From Lampropedia hyalina DSM 16112 (GTDB taxonomy: Bacteria; Pseudomonadota; Gammaproteobacteria; Burkholderiales; Burkholderiaceae_C): a stretch of 64,000 nucleotides of DNA. A program made the translations under genes and the position numbers. Positions 17,205 to 26,601 of this stretch are shown one piece after another. The first letter of the stretch is position 1; each line of letters opens with the position of its first letter. The stretch covers positions 1-64,000 of the forward strand of contig NZ_FQUZ01000012.1 in NCBI RefSeq assembly GCF_900129055.1, in the 5' to 3' direction. A model generated the notes under the pieces. It saw nothing but the letters and a program-made list of their open reading frames with translations. It made no database searches and was not told the DNA's origin.

Positions 17205-19088
17205 ATGACCATGACCGATTCTTCTCTCGCAACGTCCGGCACGGCTTCGGTGGCGGACGATTCCACGGCGCGTGCCGGTAATTTTCTGCGTGCTGCCATT
17301 GACGATGATTTGCAAAAGGGCACTTATGCCCATCGCCGCTGGGGCGGCAGTCCGGGTGACGGCGCGCACCATGGGGCCGGTGTGCCCGACCCGGCCCGCA
17401 TCCGCACGCGCTTTCCGCCCGAACCCAATGGCTACCTGCATCTGGGCCATGCCAAGAGCATCTGGCTGAACTTCTCGTCGGCGCAGGAGTATGGCGGTGT
17501 CTGCCATCTGCGCTTCGACGATACGAACCCGGAGAAGGAGGAGCAGGAGTACGTCGATTCCATCCGTGACGTGGTGCGCTGGCTGGGCTACGATAGCCGC
17601 TTTGCCGATGTGCCGGGCCAGCCCGGTGCGGTGCAGGATCATGTCTATTACGCCAGCGATTATTTCGATTTCATGTACCGTGCCGCCGAGTATCTGGTGG
17701 AATCGGGCCATGCCTATGTCGATGAGCAAACGCCGGACGAGATGCGTGCCAACCGGGGTGACTTCAACACGCCCGGCACCGACAGCCCTTTCCGCAGCCG
17801 CAGCCCTGCCGATAATCTGGCGCGTTTGCGTGCCATGCGCGATGGCCAACTGGCCGATGGCGCAGCGGTGTTGCGGGCGAAGATCGACATGGCCAGCCCT
17901 AACATCAACTTGCGCGACCCGGCCATCTACCGCATCCGCCGCGCCACCCACCACAACACGGGCGACAAGTGGTGCATCTACCCGATGTACACGTTTGCGC
18001 ACCCCATCGAGGACGCGCTGGAACAGATCACCCACAGCTTCTGCACGCTGGAGTTCGAGGACCAGCGGCCTTTCTACGACTGGCTGCTGGAACGCCTGAC
18101 CGAAGGCGGCCTGCTGCACAGCCCGCCACCGCGCCAGTATGAGTTTGCGCGGCTCAATGTCACCCACGTCATCACCAGCAAACGCCGCCTGCGGCAACTC
18201 GTGGAGCAAGGGCATGTGGATGGCTGGGACGACCCGCGCATGCCCACGCTGGCCGGTCTGCGCCGCCGTGGCTATACGCCGGATGCACTGCGGCTGTTCT
18301 GCGAACGCTCGGGTGTGAGCAAATCGGGTGGCTGGATCGACTATGCCGCGCTGGAAGGCGCGTTGCGTGACGTGCTCGACCCGGTGGCCCCGCGCGCGCT
18401 GGCGGTGCTCGACCCCGTCAGGCTGGAGCTGACCAACTGGGACAGCGTGTTCGGCCTGGGGCATCTGGAAGTCTGCCACGCCCCACTGAACCCGCACGAC
18501 CCGGAAGCCGGGCAACGCGCCTTCACGCTGGGCCGGGAGAGCTGGGTCGAGCGCGAGGACTTCATGGCCGTGCCCGGCAAGGGCTATCGCCGCCTCTACC
18601 CGCCCCATACCGGTGGCGACGGCCAGCCCAAGGAGGGCAACAAGGTGCGCCTGAAGTACGGCTATGTGGTGCAATGCACCGGCTTCGAGCAAGATGCCGA
18701 TGGCCGCGTCACCAAGGTGCTGGCCGAGATCATCCCCGATACCAAGAGCGGCACCCCCGGCGCGGACAGCGTCAAGGTCAAGGGCGTGATCGGCTGGGTG
18801 GGCGCACACGAGGCGACACCGGCAGAGTTCCGGCTCTACGAACGCCTGTTCCGTGCCGAGCACCCCGGTCAGGCCGAGCTGGAAGATGAACTCAACCCCG
18901 ACAGCCTGCAAGTCATGCACGGCTATGTGGAAGCGGGGCTGTTGCAGAACCTGTACAGCGAAGAGCACGCGCCCCAACCGTGGCAGTTCGAGCGGCTGGG
19001 TTATTTCATCCGCGACTGCAACGCGCCGGTTTCGGACACCCAGGTGGTCTTCAACCGTGCCAGCGGCCTGAAAGACGGCTGGAAGTAA
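17205..19088 (+). CDS. glnS: Glutaminyl-tRNA synthetase
   Basis: A 627-residue class I synthetase charging tRNA-Gln. The HIGH-like motif is in RFPPEPNGYLHLGHAKS (about 70-86), catalytic-fold residues in FDDTNPEKEE, and the KMSKS-loop equivalent in HVITSKRRLRQLVE. The C-terminal anticodon-binding beta-barrels are present (DFMAVPGKGYRRLYP; LKYGYVVQC). The N-terminus is about 50 residues longer than E. coli GlnS and includes a low-complexity GGSPGDGAHHGAG. The start ATG 17205 follows the Bug gene closely. It leads a run with the next three genes. Confidence 0.94.
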   Translation: MTMTDSSLATSGTASVADDSTARAGNFLRAAIDDDLQKGTYAHRRWGGSPGDGAHHGAGVPDPARIRTRFPPEPNGYLHLGHAKSIWLNFSSAQEYGGVCHLRFDDTNPEKEEQEYVDSIRDVVRWLGYDSRFADVPGQPGAVQDHVYYASDYFDFMYRAAEYLVESGHAYVDEQTPDEMRANRGDFNTPGTDSPFRSRSPADNLARLRAMRDGQLADGAAVLRAKIDMASPNINLRDPAIYRIRRATHHNTGDKWCIYPMYTFAHPIEDALEQITHSFCTLEFEDQRPFYDWLLERLTEGGLLHSPPPRQYEFARLNVTHVITSKRRLRQLVEQGHVDGWDDPRMPTLAGLRRRGYTPDALRLFCERSGVSKSGGWIDYAALEGALRDVLDPVAPRALAVLDPVRLELTNWDSVFGLGHLEVCHAPLNPHDPEAGQRAFTLGRESWVEREDFMAVPGKGYRRLYPPHTGGDGQPKEGNKVRLKYGYVVQCTGFEQDADGRVTKVLAEIIPDTKSGTPGADSVKVKGVIGWVGAHEATPAEFRLYERLFRAEHPGQAELEDELNPDSLQVMHGYVEAGLLQNLYSEEHAPQPWQFERLGYFIRDCNAPVSDTQVVFNRASGLKDGWK

Positions 19089-19100
19089 GGGGCAGACGCC

Positions 19101-20006
19101 ATGCCATTGCCCGCCCGTGTCCGCCTGGTTGAAGTCGGCCCGCGCGACGGCTTGCAGAACGAGCCGCAGCCGGTGCCCACCGCCGTCAAGATCGAACTCG
19201 TGCACCGCTTGCAGGCCGCCGGTGCGCGGGACATCGAGGTGACCAGCTTTGTCTCGCCGCACTGGGTGCCGCAGATGGCGGACAACGCGCAGGTCATGGC
19301 CGGTATGGAGCGACCGGCGGGGGTGCGCCATGCCGTGCTGATTCCGAATCTGCGCGGCTTTGAGCGTGCCCTGCCGTATCGGCCCGATGAGGTGGTGGTG
19401 TTTGGCGCGGCCAGCGAGACCTTCAGCCAGAAAAACATCAATTGTTCCGTGGCGCAGAGCATCGAGCGTTTCGCCCCCGTGGTGCAGGCCGCGCGGGCCG
19501 AAGGCATTGCGGTGCGCGGGGCCATCTCGTGCGCACTGGGTTGCCCGTATGAAGGTGCCATCGACCCGGCCCAGGTGGGCGAAGTGGCAGGCCGGATGAA
19601 GGCCATTGGCGTGCAGCATGTGGGCGTGGCCGACACCATCGGCGTGGGCACGCCCCGCGCAGTGCAGCGGGCACTGGAAGCGGCCTTGCGGCACTTCGAC
19701 CTGGACGATGTATCCGGGCATTTTCATGATACCTATGGGCAGGCCCTGGCGAATACCTACGCGGCCCTGGAAATGGGTATCTGGCAGTTCGATGCTGCCG
19801 TGGCCGGGCTGGGGGGCTGTCCTTATGCCAAGGGCGCGACCGGCAATGTGGCCACCGAAGACCTGGTTTATATGCTGCACGGGTTGGGCATCGACACCGG
19901 CATCGATCTGGACGCGCTGGTGGATGCGGGCCTGTACATCAGCCAGTGCCTGGGGCGACCCTCACAGTCGCGTGCGGGTACGGCCATTGCCCGCAAGCGG
20001 ACATGA
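19101..20006 (+). CDS. mvaB: Hydroxymethylglutaryl-CoA lyase
   Basis: A 301-residue HMGL-like TIM barrel: EVGPRDGLQNE metal/acid motif at the N-terminus (11-21), DIEVTSFVSPHWVPQ, the metal histidines in GHFHDTYG and the signature GLGGCPYAKGATGNVATED with catalytic Cys. It splits HMG-CoA to acetoacetate and acetyl-CoA in leucine/isovalerate breakdown. It starts 12 bp after glnS, and its stop overlaps the next ATG by 4 bp, indicating one operon. Other leucine catabolic genes are not in the window. Confidence 0.92.
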   Translation: MPLPARVRLVEVGPRDGLQNEPQPVPTAVKIELVHRLQAAGARDIEVTSFVSPHWVPQMADNAQVMAGMERPAGVRHAVLIPNLRGFERALPYRPDEVVVFGAASETFSQKNINCSVAQSIERFAPVVQAARAEGIAVRGAISCALGCPYEGAIDPAQVGEVAGRMKAIGVQHVGVADTIGVGTPRAVQRALEAALRHFDLDDVSGHFHDTYGQALANTYAALEMGIWQFDAAVAGLGGCPYAKGATGNVATEDLVYMLHGLGIDTGIDLDALVDAGLYISQCLGRPSQSRAGTAIARKRT

Positions 20007-20521
20007 GCCAGATGCCGATGCCGGTTTCGCCCCCACTGCCAAGCGCGTCAGTGCAGCGCGTGGCGGCGGCCTTGCAGCAGTTGCAGCACCCCCACGCGCC
20101 ACAGTGGCTGGCGCAGGAGGCCCGCACCGCCGAAGCAGCGGCGCAAGTGCTGGGAGTGCAAATGGGGCAGATTGCCAAGAGCGTGATTTTTCAGCGGCTG
20201 GCCGACCAGACGGCGGTGCTGGTGGTGACGGCGGGCGACCGGCGCGTGGACGTGAACCGGGTGAATGCCTTGCTGGGCACGGTGGGGCCTGCCAGAGCCG
20301 CGTTTGTGAAGGCGCAGACCGGTTTTGCGATTGGCGGTGTCAGCCCGGTGGCCCATGCCCGGCCACTGCTGTGCCTGCTGGACGCATCGTTGCAACGCTT
20401 CGATACCCTGTGGGCGGCAGCAGGCCATCCGCGTGCCGTGTTTTGTTTGCAACCCGATGATCTGGAACGCATTACCGGCGCGCCCTGGGCCGAGGTGGCG
20501 GCATCGGAGGTACCAGCGTGA
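20003..20521 (+). CDS. YbaK/EbsC-family aminoacyl-tRNA deacylase-like protein
   Basis: A 172-residue YbaK/ProX-type domain: SVQRVAAALQQL opening, GVQMGQIAKSVIFQ with the conserved Lys, AVLVVTAGDRRVD, and the GFAIGGVSPVAHA motif. Such proteins hydrolyse mischarged tRNAs (Cys-tRNA-Pro type). The start ATG 20003 overlaps the HMG-CoA lyase stop (ATGA), and its own stop overlaps the next start, so translation is probably coupled. Confidence 0.88.
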   Translation: MSQMPMPVSPPLPSASVQRVAAALQQLQHPHAPQWLAQEARTAEAAAQVLGVQMGQIAKSVIFQRLADQTAVLVVTAGDRRVDVNRVNALLGTVGPARAAFVKAQTGFAIGGVSPVAHARPLLCLLDASLQRFDTLWAAAGHPRAVFCLQPDDLERITGAPWAEVAASEVPA

Positions 20522-20823
20522 ACCGCGCGGATGCGCCTGCCCCTTCGCGGGCGTTGCTGCGTCTGGCGGCTCTGGCGCGGCAGCGGATCGGGCTGGCCGC
20601 TGCTGCACCTGCGGGGCACTCGGTGCCGATGTTGCCGTCTCCCTGTGTGGGCGTGTGCCGTCTGGCCGAATCACCCGCCACGGAACCCGTGGAGTCGCCC
20701 CTGTGCGTGGGCTGCTGGCGCAGTCTCGATGAAATCATGGCGTGGCGCGATGCGCCCGAAGCAGAGAAACAGCGTATCTGGCAGGCGATTGCGCAACGTG
20801 CTGGCATCCCGCCGATGTTTTGA
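20518..20823 (+). CDS. DUF1289-family small cysteine protein
   Basis: A 101-residue protein carrying the DUF1289 pattern: SPCVGVCRL (about 41-49), then CVGCWRSLDEIMAWRDA (about 64-80). The cysteines could bind an Fe-S cluster or zinc; function is not established. The GTG start (20518) overlaps the preceding stop (GTGA). Last gene of the glnS run; it converges on the cobC-like gene after 18 bp. Confidence 0.8.
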   Translation: MNRADAPAPSRALLRLAALARQRIGLAAAAPAGHSVPMLPSPCVGVCRLAESPATEPVESPLCVGCWRSLDEIMAWRDAPEAEKQRIWQAIAQRAGIPPMF

Positions 20824-20841
20824 TGCTTTGCAGACCTTTCT

Positions 20842-21930
20842 TCAAGGTCTGGAATGGGCAGACTCAAATGACACGACCTCGGCCCATGCGGCCTCCAGCG
20901 CGTCCTGGGCCTCGGGTGCCTGCACACCCAGTCGCACCCAGCCCGGCAGTCCGAACGAGCTGCAATCGCGCAGCTTGATGCCTGCCTTGCGCAAGCGCAG
21001 CAGTGCCTGCGGCAGATCGGCCACAGGCGGTCTGGCCAGCAGGTAGTTGGCCAGACTGCCGTCCATCACTTCCCAGCCCATGCGTGCGCACAGGGCCTGC
21101 TGCCAGTGCCGGTACTGCGTCAGGCGAATGCGGCTGGCATCCAGCCAGCGTTGGCAGTCATCCTCCACCCACGCCATCAGCATGGCCACGCCGTGGCTGC
21201 CCAACGGCCAGGAGGGAGCCAGTGCGTTCAGTTGCGCTACCATTGCCTGCACGATGGCCGTGCCACGGGAGTCGGGCAGTGGCGCAATCGCATACGCCGC
21301 ACGCACACCCGTCAGGCCCAATGCCTTGTTGGGGCTGTACATTTGCCAGCACGATGGCTGCATATTCCGCCCCCGGTGCAGCCAATCGCGGGCGGTTCTG
21401 CTGTCCAGTCTCAGGGGCAGATAGGCGCAGTCGCACACGCGCCATAGGGCATTTTCTGTGGCGTTCGGCTCTGCCAGCCAGCAGGCCAGTGCAGCGTCGC
21501 TCTGGCCGGTGGGGCTGGCGGGTTCACAGGCCCATTGCAACACCGTGCCCTCATGCCTTGGGAAGGTCTGCACACGCCGCACGGCATCCATGCCTCGTGC
21601 CTGTGCCGCGTGCGCATACTCGCCATAGCTGTGGAGCGGCAACAGCACCCGCTGGCTGCCCTGCGATTGCGCCCAGGCGGTCAGACGCTGAATCAGTTCG
21701 CTGGCACTGGCTCCCAGCACCACCCGCCACGCGGCCACCCCGTGCCAATCGGCCAACTGCTGGCGCAAGTGCGTGTACTCTGGGTCGGGGTAGTGGCAGG
21801 CATCGGCCTGGCGCACCGCCTCCAGGGCCGCAGGGCAGGGGCCTGTGGCATTGCTGTTGGTGGAAAAGTCGTACAGAGGCACGCCCTGACCATCGGCACC
21901 GCCGTGAATGCGCGTGGGCACTACCACCAT
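20842..21930 (-). CDS. cobC: Threonine-phosphate decarboxylase-like PLP enzyme (CobC/CobD)
   Basis: A 362-residue fold-type I PLP enzyme. Family features are the FSTNSNATGP opening, HYPDPEYTHLRQQLADW and the PLP-lysine region SPNKALGLTGVRAAYA (Lys in NKA). Such enzymes make the aminopropanol phosphate linker of cobalamin. It starts inside the 3' end of the cbiB-like gene (10-bp overlap), confirming a cobalamin pair. Naming follows the Pseudomonas scheme; other family aminotransferases cannot be fully excluded. Confidence 0.82.
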   Translation of the reverse strand: MVVVPTRIHGGADGQGVPLYDFSTNSNATGPCPAALEAVRQADACHYPDPEYTHLRQQLADWHGVAAWRVVLGASASELIQRLTAWAQSQGSQRVLLPLHSYGEYAHAAQARGMDAVRRVQTFPRHEGTVLQWACEPASPTGQSDAALACWLAEPNATENALWRVCDCAYLPLRLDSRTARDWLHRGRNMQPSCWQMYSPNKALGLTGVRAAYAIAPLPDSRGTAIVQAMVAQLNALAPSWPLGSHGVAMLMAWVEDDCQRWLDASRIRLTQYRHWQQALCARMGWEVMDGSLANYLLARPPVADLPQALLRLRKAGIKLRDCSSFGLPGWVRLGVQAPEAQDALEAAWAEVVSFESAHSRP

Positions 21931-22982
21931 CTAAGACCTCCCGCCACAGCCGCCATAGCCGTCACGGCCAGCGCAGCCCCTGCGATGGCCGCCAGCAGCC
22001 ACACCGCACGCTGGCCCGCTTGGCAGGCACGCGCAATGTCTGCTGGTGCGGGGAGCTTGCCTGTGGCATTGAGTGTGTAAACCACTGGTTTAGCCAGACG
22101 CAAGCCCAGCAGCAATGCCATCGCCGCCATCGGCCAGCCGCCATTGGGCGAAGGCGTGTGCCGTGCTTCCGTGCGCAGACTGCGCCAGTGTGTGCCGATG
22201 CGGGCATGGGCTGCCAGCAGCAAAACCGCCGTCAGGCGTGCCGGAACCCACGACAGCACATCATCGGTCCGCGCGGCCCATTTGCCCGCCCACAGCCAGT
22301 CGCGCCCGCCACGCTCTCCTGTATAGCCCCACATGGCATCGGCCGTGTTGGCCATGCGGTACAGGGCAGCCCCCGGCAGGCCCAGCAGCACAAACCAGAA
22401 CAGCGGGGCCACCACCGAATCATTCAGGTTCTCTGCCAGGGTTTCCATCGCCGCCTCGCACACCTGCGGTTCATCCAGCGTGTGCACATCCCGGCTGACC
22501 AGCCGTGCCAACTGTGTTCTGCCAGCGGTCAGGGACTGTTGCAGGCTTATCTGCACGGCCAGCACCTCGTCGTGCAGCATGCGCCAGGCCATCATGGGCT
22601 TGAGCAGCAAGGCCAGCCCCACAGACTGCCACAGCAGGGCCATCACCCCATCCGTGCCCGGCAGCAGCCTGCCCATCGAAACCAGAGCTGCCTGTAACAC
22701 AACCGCAGTGCCCACCACCAGCAAGGCCAGCAGCCACCATGCCGCCGCCCCCAGCCAGAACGTGCGCCACGGGTTTGGCAGACCTTCCCTGGCCTCACAC
22801 CGTGGTGCTATGCGCTGGCCCAGGCGATGCAGGGCCTTGCCCATCCACACCACCGGATGCACGGCCGCTGGCGGCTCACCGCGCCACCAGTCCCACCCCA
22901 ATGCCAGCAGCAACGCAGGGATGGCGGCGGGCCAGGCCAGGCCGAAACCCAGCGAAAAATCAAGCGACTGTGCCCCATTCAT
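21921..22982 (-). CDS. cbiB: Adenosylcobinamide-phosphate synthase CbiB/CobD
   Basis: A 353-residue integral membrane protein with the CbiB motifs HPVVWMGKALHRL (about 42-54), SRDVHTLDEPQVCEAAMETLAENLNDS segment, ALYRMANTADAMWGYT and GNWPM-like PNGGWPMAAMAL. It attaches the aminopropanol arm to adenosylcobyric acid. It is paired with the PLP enzyme downstream. No other cob genes and no cobalamin riboswitch were seen, so this may be a split remnant of a larger pathway or a salvage set. Confidence 0.9.
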   Translation of the reverse strand: MNGAQSLDFSLGFGLAWPAAIPALLLALGWDWWRGEPPAAVHPVVWMGKALHRLGQRIAPRCEAREGLPNPWRTFWLGAAAWWLLALLVVGTAVVLQAALVSMGRLLPGTDGVMALLWQSVGLALLLKPMMAWRMLHDEVLAVQISLQQSLTAGRTQLARLVSRDVHTLDEPQVCEAAMETLAENLNDSVVAPLFWFVLLGLPGAALYRMANTADAMWGYTGERGGRDWLWAGKWAARTDDVLSWVPARLTAVLLLAAHARIGTHWRSLRTEARHTPSPNGGWPMAAMALLLGLRLAKPVVYTLNATGKLPAPADIARACQAGQRAVWLLAAIAGAALAVTAMAAVAGGLRWW

Positions 22983-23009
22983 CTGGTTCTATCGGGTTCT
23001 GCGAGATGG

Positions 23010-23567
23010 TCAGGCCGATGGATAGTGCACCGACAGAATGCTCAGGTACTGCACGCCAGCCGGGGTGCGCAGTGCCACTTCATCGTCCACGCGGGCCTTG
23101 AGCAGGGCGCGTGCCACGGGGGAAATCCAGCTGATGCGCTGGCGCAGCGAATCGGCCTCGTCTACGCCCACGATGGTGATGGTCTGCATCTCGCCGTGCT
23201 GGTTTTCGTAGGTGACGGTCGCGCCGAAGAAAATCTGGTCTTTGCCTGCATGAATGCGGGCATCCACGACTTCGGCGATTTCCAGCCGTTTGGTCAGGAA
23301 GCGCACGCGCCGGTCAATCTCGCGCAGGCGTTTCTTGCCATACAGGTAGTCGCCGTTTTCCGAGCGGTCGCCGTTCTTGGCTGCCCAGTGCACGGTTTCC
23401 ACAATCTGCGGGCGTTCCACTTCCAGCAACTGGCGCAGTTCGGCGTGCAGGCGTGCGTGGCCTTCGGGCGAAATGTAGTTCTTCGTGCCACGCGGCAGGG
23501 CGACGGCATCGGGCGGCAGATCGTCGTCGTCGCCCTGGGTATCTTCTTTGGTGAAAGCCTTGTTCAT
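23010..23567 (-). CDS. greB: Transcription elongation factor GreB
   Basis: A 185-residue GreA/GreB protein. It has an N-terminal coiled coil (YISPEGHARLHAELRQLLEVERPQ is the entry) with WAAKNGDRSENGDYLYGKK at the tip (acidic D-x2-E pair) and a C-terminal FKBP-like domain (ATVTYENQHGEMQTITIVG; ISWISPVARALL). The IHAGKDQIFFGATV and RSENGDYLYGKKRLREID patterns are GreB-like. It stimulates cleavage of backtracked RNA in RNA polymerase. ATG 23567 (MNKAFTKED) is the family-consistent start. Confidence 0.92.
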   Translation of the reverse strand: MNKAFTKEDTQGDDDDLPPDAVALPRGTKNYISPEGHARLHAELRQLLEVERPQIVETVHWAAKNGDRSENGDYLYGKKRLREIDRRVRFLTKRLEIAEVVDARIHAGKDQIFFGATVTYENQHGEMQTITIVGVDEADSLRQRISWISPVARALLKARVDDEVALRTPAGVQYLSILSVHYPSA

Positions 23568-23645
23568 GCCGCCCAGTGTAGGGCCTGTGCCGACCACCGG
23601 GAACGTTAGGGTGGGTTGTGCCAGAATGGCAAGGCATTGACATAC

Positions 23646-23833
23646 TCGAACGTGTTTACGATCTCGGCGCGAAGCTGTATGGCTACGCCATACCCTATGG
23701 GTTGCACCTCAAGAGGCGCATCTGCGGCGTTGAAAATCCTCGCCGGGCCACCAGCCCGTCTGCGGTTTTCGCCTTGCAGCTACGCCTCTTAAGGCACAAC
23801 AGCACTCGCGCCGAGATCGCAAACACGTTCTTA
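23646..23833. repeat. MITE-like palindromic element, family 2
   Basis: Terminal arms of about 30 bp (GAACGTGTTTACGATCTCGG at 23648 on; reverse-complement match ending GCAAACACGTTC near 23830) enclose a further imperfect palindrome (AAGAGGCG... / ...CGCCTCTT). The ~188-bp unit fills the greB-thioesterase gap. A related unit lies at 60809-61009 and a lone arm at 46973-46993. No transposase is encoded. Confidence 0.75.
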
Positions 23834-23849
23834 GACGGAGACATACCCC

Positions 23850-24683
23850 ATGCACTTTTTTGACGAGGCCATGGCATTGCGCCCATTGGATGATGGCAGC
23901 CTGGAGGGCACAACCTCACCCGCCTACTGGAACATGGTCGGCCCGTATGGCGGCATCACGGCGGCCGTGCTGTTGCAGGCCGTCTGGCAGCACCCGCAGC
24001 GACTGGGCGAGCCGCTGAGCATCACCATCAACTATGCGGTGGCAGTGGCCGAGGGCCGGTTCCGCATCCGCGCCACGCCGGTGCAGACCAACCGCTCCAC
24101 CCAGCACTGGATTGTGGTGCAGGAGAGCACCAATGCCCAGGGCGACACCGTGGTGGCAACCACGGCCACCGTCATAACCGCTGTGCGCCGCAATACCTGG
24201 TCGGCCAGCGGCTCTGCGGTGGCTCCCGTTGCGGCGGCTCCGCAACCACCGCAAACCCAGCCGGTCATGGCGGCATTGTTTGCCGACATGCAGTGGCGCA
24301 GGCAGTACGAAACCATCTTGCTCGAAGGCCATCTGCCGCTGCATTGGGAAGGGCAGGAATCCGCCGAAGATCGCAGCCTGCTGTGGGTGCGGGACGTACC
24401 ACCACGGCCCCTGGACTTTCCGGCCCTGCTGGCCATGTGCGATGTATTCTTTCCGAGTATTTTGCTGCGCCGCGCCACGCTGGCCGCATTCGGCACCGTG
24501 ACCCTGACCGTCTATTTCCATGCCGATGCCACCCAGTTGGCCGCAGTGGGCAGCGATTACCTGCTGGGCCAGTCGCAGGGGCGCGAATACCGCAACAATT
24601 ACGCCGACGACGAGGCCCGCCTGTGGAGCCGCGACGGCGTACTGCTGGCCACCGCCAGCCAGATGCTGTATTACAAGCAGTGA
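23850..24683 (+). CDS. TesB-like acyl-CoA thioesterase family protein
   Basis: A 277-residue protein with two hotdog-like halves: WNMVGPYGGITAAVLLQAV (about 26-44) in the first and VTLTVYFHADATQLAAVGSDYLLG in the second, as in TesB-type thioesterases. The expected role is hydrolysis of acyl-CoA to free acid and CoA. It is followed after 31 bp by an enoyl-CoA hydratase gene on the same strand, suggesting fatty-acid or aromatic-acid degradation. Substrate range is unknown. Confidence 0.8.
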   Translation: MHFFDEAMALRPLDDGSLEGTTSPAYWNMVGPYGGITAAVLLQAVWQHPQRLGEPLSITINYAVAVAEGRFRIRATPVQTNRSTQHWIVVQESTNAQGDTVVATTATVITAVRRNTWSASGSAVAPVAAAPQPPQTQPVMAALFADMQWRRQYETILLEGHLPLHWEGQESAEDRSLLWVRDVPPRPLDFPALLAMCDVFFPSILLRRATLAAFGTVTLTVYFHADATQLAAVGSDYLLGQSQGREYRNNYADDEARLWSRDGVLLATASQMLYYKQ

Positions 24684-24714
24684 CGCCGTTCTTTCAACCT
24701 TTTGTTCTTTTGCC

Positions 24715-25491
24715 ATGACACACGACATTCTTTCGCACCAGGAGGGCGCGGTACTGACGCTGACGCTGCACCGCCCCGAGAAGAAAAACGCCTTCACCCA
24801 GGCCATGTACCAAAGCCTGACCGAACGGCTGCGGCAGGCCGCGCAGGATGCCAGCGTGCGGGTGCTGGTCATCCAGGGGCAGATCCACTGCTTCAGCGCG
24901 GGCAACGACATTGCCGACTTCGTGGCCAGCACCGAGCAGCCCGGCAGTGGCCTGCCCGATGCCACGTTTGCCTTCATGAAGGAGCTTGCGCAGTTTCCCA
25001 AGCCGCTGGTGGCCATTGTGTGCGGCCCGTGCGTGGGCATTGGCACCACGCTGCTGCTGCATTGCGATCTGGTCGTTGCCGGGGACAACGCCGTGTTTGC
25101 CCTGCCATTCGTGAACATCGGGCTGTGCCTGGAAGCAGGCTCCAGCCTGTTGCTGCCCGCGCTGATGGGCTACCACCGCGCGGCCGAGGCCCTGCTGCTG
25201 GGCGAGCCATTCTTTGCCGAGGCGGCCATGGATGCCGGGCTGGTGAACCGCATCGTGCCGCCCGACGAAGCCAACGGCATCGGTCAGGCACTGGCGCAGA
25301 AAATCGCGGCCAAGCCGCTGGAGCCGCTGCTGGCCACCAAACGCCTGCTCAAGGCCGACCAGTTGCCCGAAGTGTTGCGGCGCATCGATGCCGAGGCCGA
25401 GGAACTGGTACGGCTGCTGCAACAGCCTGCCGCCAAGGAGGCATTCCGCGCATTCCTGGAAAAGCGCAAGCCGGATTTCTCCGGCCTGTGA
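24715..25491 (+). CDS. Enoyl-CoA hydratase/isomerase family protein
   Basis: A 258-residue crotonase: LTLHRPEKKNAFTQAMY (about 16-32), oxyanion-hole segment CFSAGNDIADFV (about 59-70), KPLVAIVCGPCVGIGTTLLLHCDLVVA (about 100-126) and FVNIGLCLEAGSSLLLP. The catalytic Glu equivalents of true hydratases are not obvious (GLCLEAG has one acid), so isomerase or hydrolase activity is possible. The C-terminus has KRKPDF. ATG 24715 sits 31 bp after the thioesterase. Confidence 0.88.
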   Translation: MTHDILSHQEGAVLTLTLHRPEKKNAFTQAMYQSLTERLRQAAQDASVRVLVIQGQIHCFSAGNDIADFVASTEQPGSGLPDATFAFMKELAQFPKPLVAIVCGPCVGIGTTLLLHCDLVVAGDNAVFALPFVNIGLCLEAGSSLLLPALMGYHRAAEALLLGEPFFAEAAMDAGLVNRIVPPDEANGIGQALAQKIAAKPLEPLLATKRLLKADQLPEVLRRIDAEAEELVRLLQQPAAKEAFRAFLEKRKPDFSGL

Positions 25492-25516
25492 CCATGCTCT
25501 GCAAGAAACGGCAAGC

Positions 25517-26572
25517 ATGATTCAAAACATTCAGTCCCTGCGCTTTCTGGCAGCGGCTCTGGTGCTGCTGCACCACATGTACAACCCCTGGGTTCCCGAA
25601 CCGCTGGCGCGCATGGGGTTTGCCGGGGTCGATATTTTCTTTGTCATCAGCGGCTACATCATGGCCGAGACCACGCGCAGCACAGAGCCTGGTGCAGGCA
25701 ATGCACTGCGGTTCCTGTTCAAACGCTTTTCGCGCATCTACAGCGGCTGGTGGCCTTTTTTCCTGGTGTATCTGGTACTGGCCTACCTCTCCGGGGGGGT
25801 GGAAGACCGGGTCAGCCTGCCCGGCTCGTTCTTTCTGGTGCCACAGGACTTGCCCCAGAATCTCGAAGGCATCACCTGGACGCTGAGTTTCGAGCTGTAT
25901 TTCTATCTGCTCACGGGTATTTTGCTGGCGTTCACGCGCAAGTGGATGCCGCATTGCTTCGCCATGGCCGGTGTATTGCTGATCGCCCTGAATGTGTACC
26001 ACTACGGCATCGGCCTCTACCAGCCCGAGAACGCCCACATTGCCAAGCAGAACATGTGGGTGCCGTTCTATACCTCGCCGCTGATTCTGGAGTTCATTGC
26101 CGGATTCCTGTTTGCCGAATGGTTTGCCCGCAGGCGCGAAGCCACGGTGCTGCCCTGGGTGGTGACGGCGGGGGTGTCGCTGGCGGCCTGCTATGCCTTG
26201 CAGGAGCATTTCGGCGTGGAGTTTGCCGGATTCTTCAAGGTCAGTGAACGGGTGGTGCTGTATGGCTCTTTCGCCCTGTCGTTGATTGCGATTGCCGTCA
26301 ATCTGGAAAAAATGGGCATCACGCCGCTGCGCATGGTGCAGAAGATGGGCGATGCGTCCTATAGCATCTACCTGTCCCATCCGGCCATCATCGCGGTCAT
26401 GGGCCATGGCTTTCACCATTGGGGCATCGCTGGCAAGGTGTCACTGGAGCTTTGGATGAGCCTGTGCGCGGTGCTGGTGGTGGTCTTTTCGGTGCTCAAC
26501 TACCGCTGGGTGGAGCGGCCACTCTACCGGCTGTTTCTGGGCCTGGCAGGCCGGAGAAAGCCGGTGGGATGA
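25517..26572 (+). CDS. Acyltransferase family 3 membrane protein
   Basis: A 351-residue OafA/OatA-type acyltransferase with about ten membrane helices. The signature is SLRFLAAALVLLHHM (catalytic-type His-His, about 6-20) followed by GVDIFFVISGYIM and RFSRIYSGWW, then ITWTLSFELYFYL. The C-terminal part has YSIYLSHPAII and NYRWVERPLYRL. Such enzymes O-acylate surface glycans or lipids at the inner membrane. No glycan cluster adjoins it. Convergent with glyQ. Confidence 0.88.
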   Translation: MIQNIQSLRFLAAALVLLHHMYNPWVPEPLARMGFAGVDIFFVISGYIMAETTRSTEPGAGNALRFLFKRFSRIYSGWWPFFLVYLVLAYLSGGVEDRVSLPGSFFLVPQDLPQNLEGITWTLSFELYFYLLTGILLAFTRKWMPHCFAMAGVLLIALNVYHYGIGLYQPENAHIAKQNMWVPFYTSPLILEFIAGFLFAEWFARRREATVLPWVVTAGVSLAACYALQEHFGVEFAGFFKVSERVVLYGSFALSLIAIAVNLEKMGITPLRMVQKMGDASYSIYLSHPAIIAVMGHGFHHWGIAGKVSLELWMSLCAVLVVVFSVLNYRWVERPLYRLFLGLAGRRKPVG

Positions 26573-26601
26573 GTGCTCTGGGGCATTGCCCGCAGCGGAT
26601 T

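Noticed and set aside
16992-19880. Long minus-strand frame opposite glnS and HMG-CoA lyase
   Set aside because: Both plus-strand genes have complete family signatures; the antisense product is low-complexity.
22983-23009. Cobalamin riboswitch upstream of cbiB
   Set aside because: The gap to greB is under 30 bp and no B12-box-like sequence was seen in the region.
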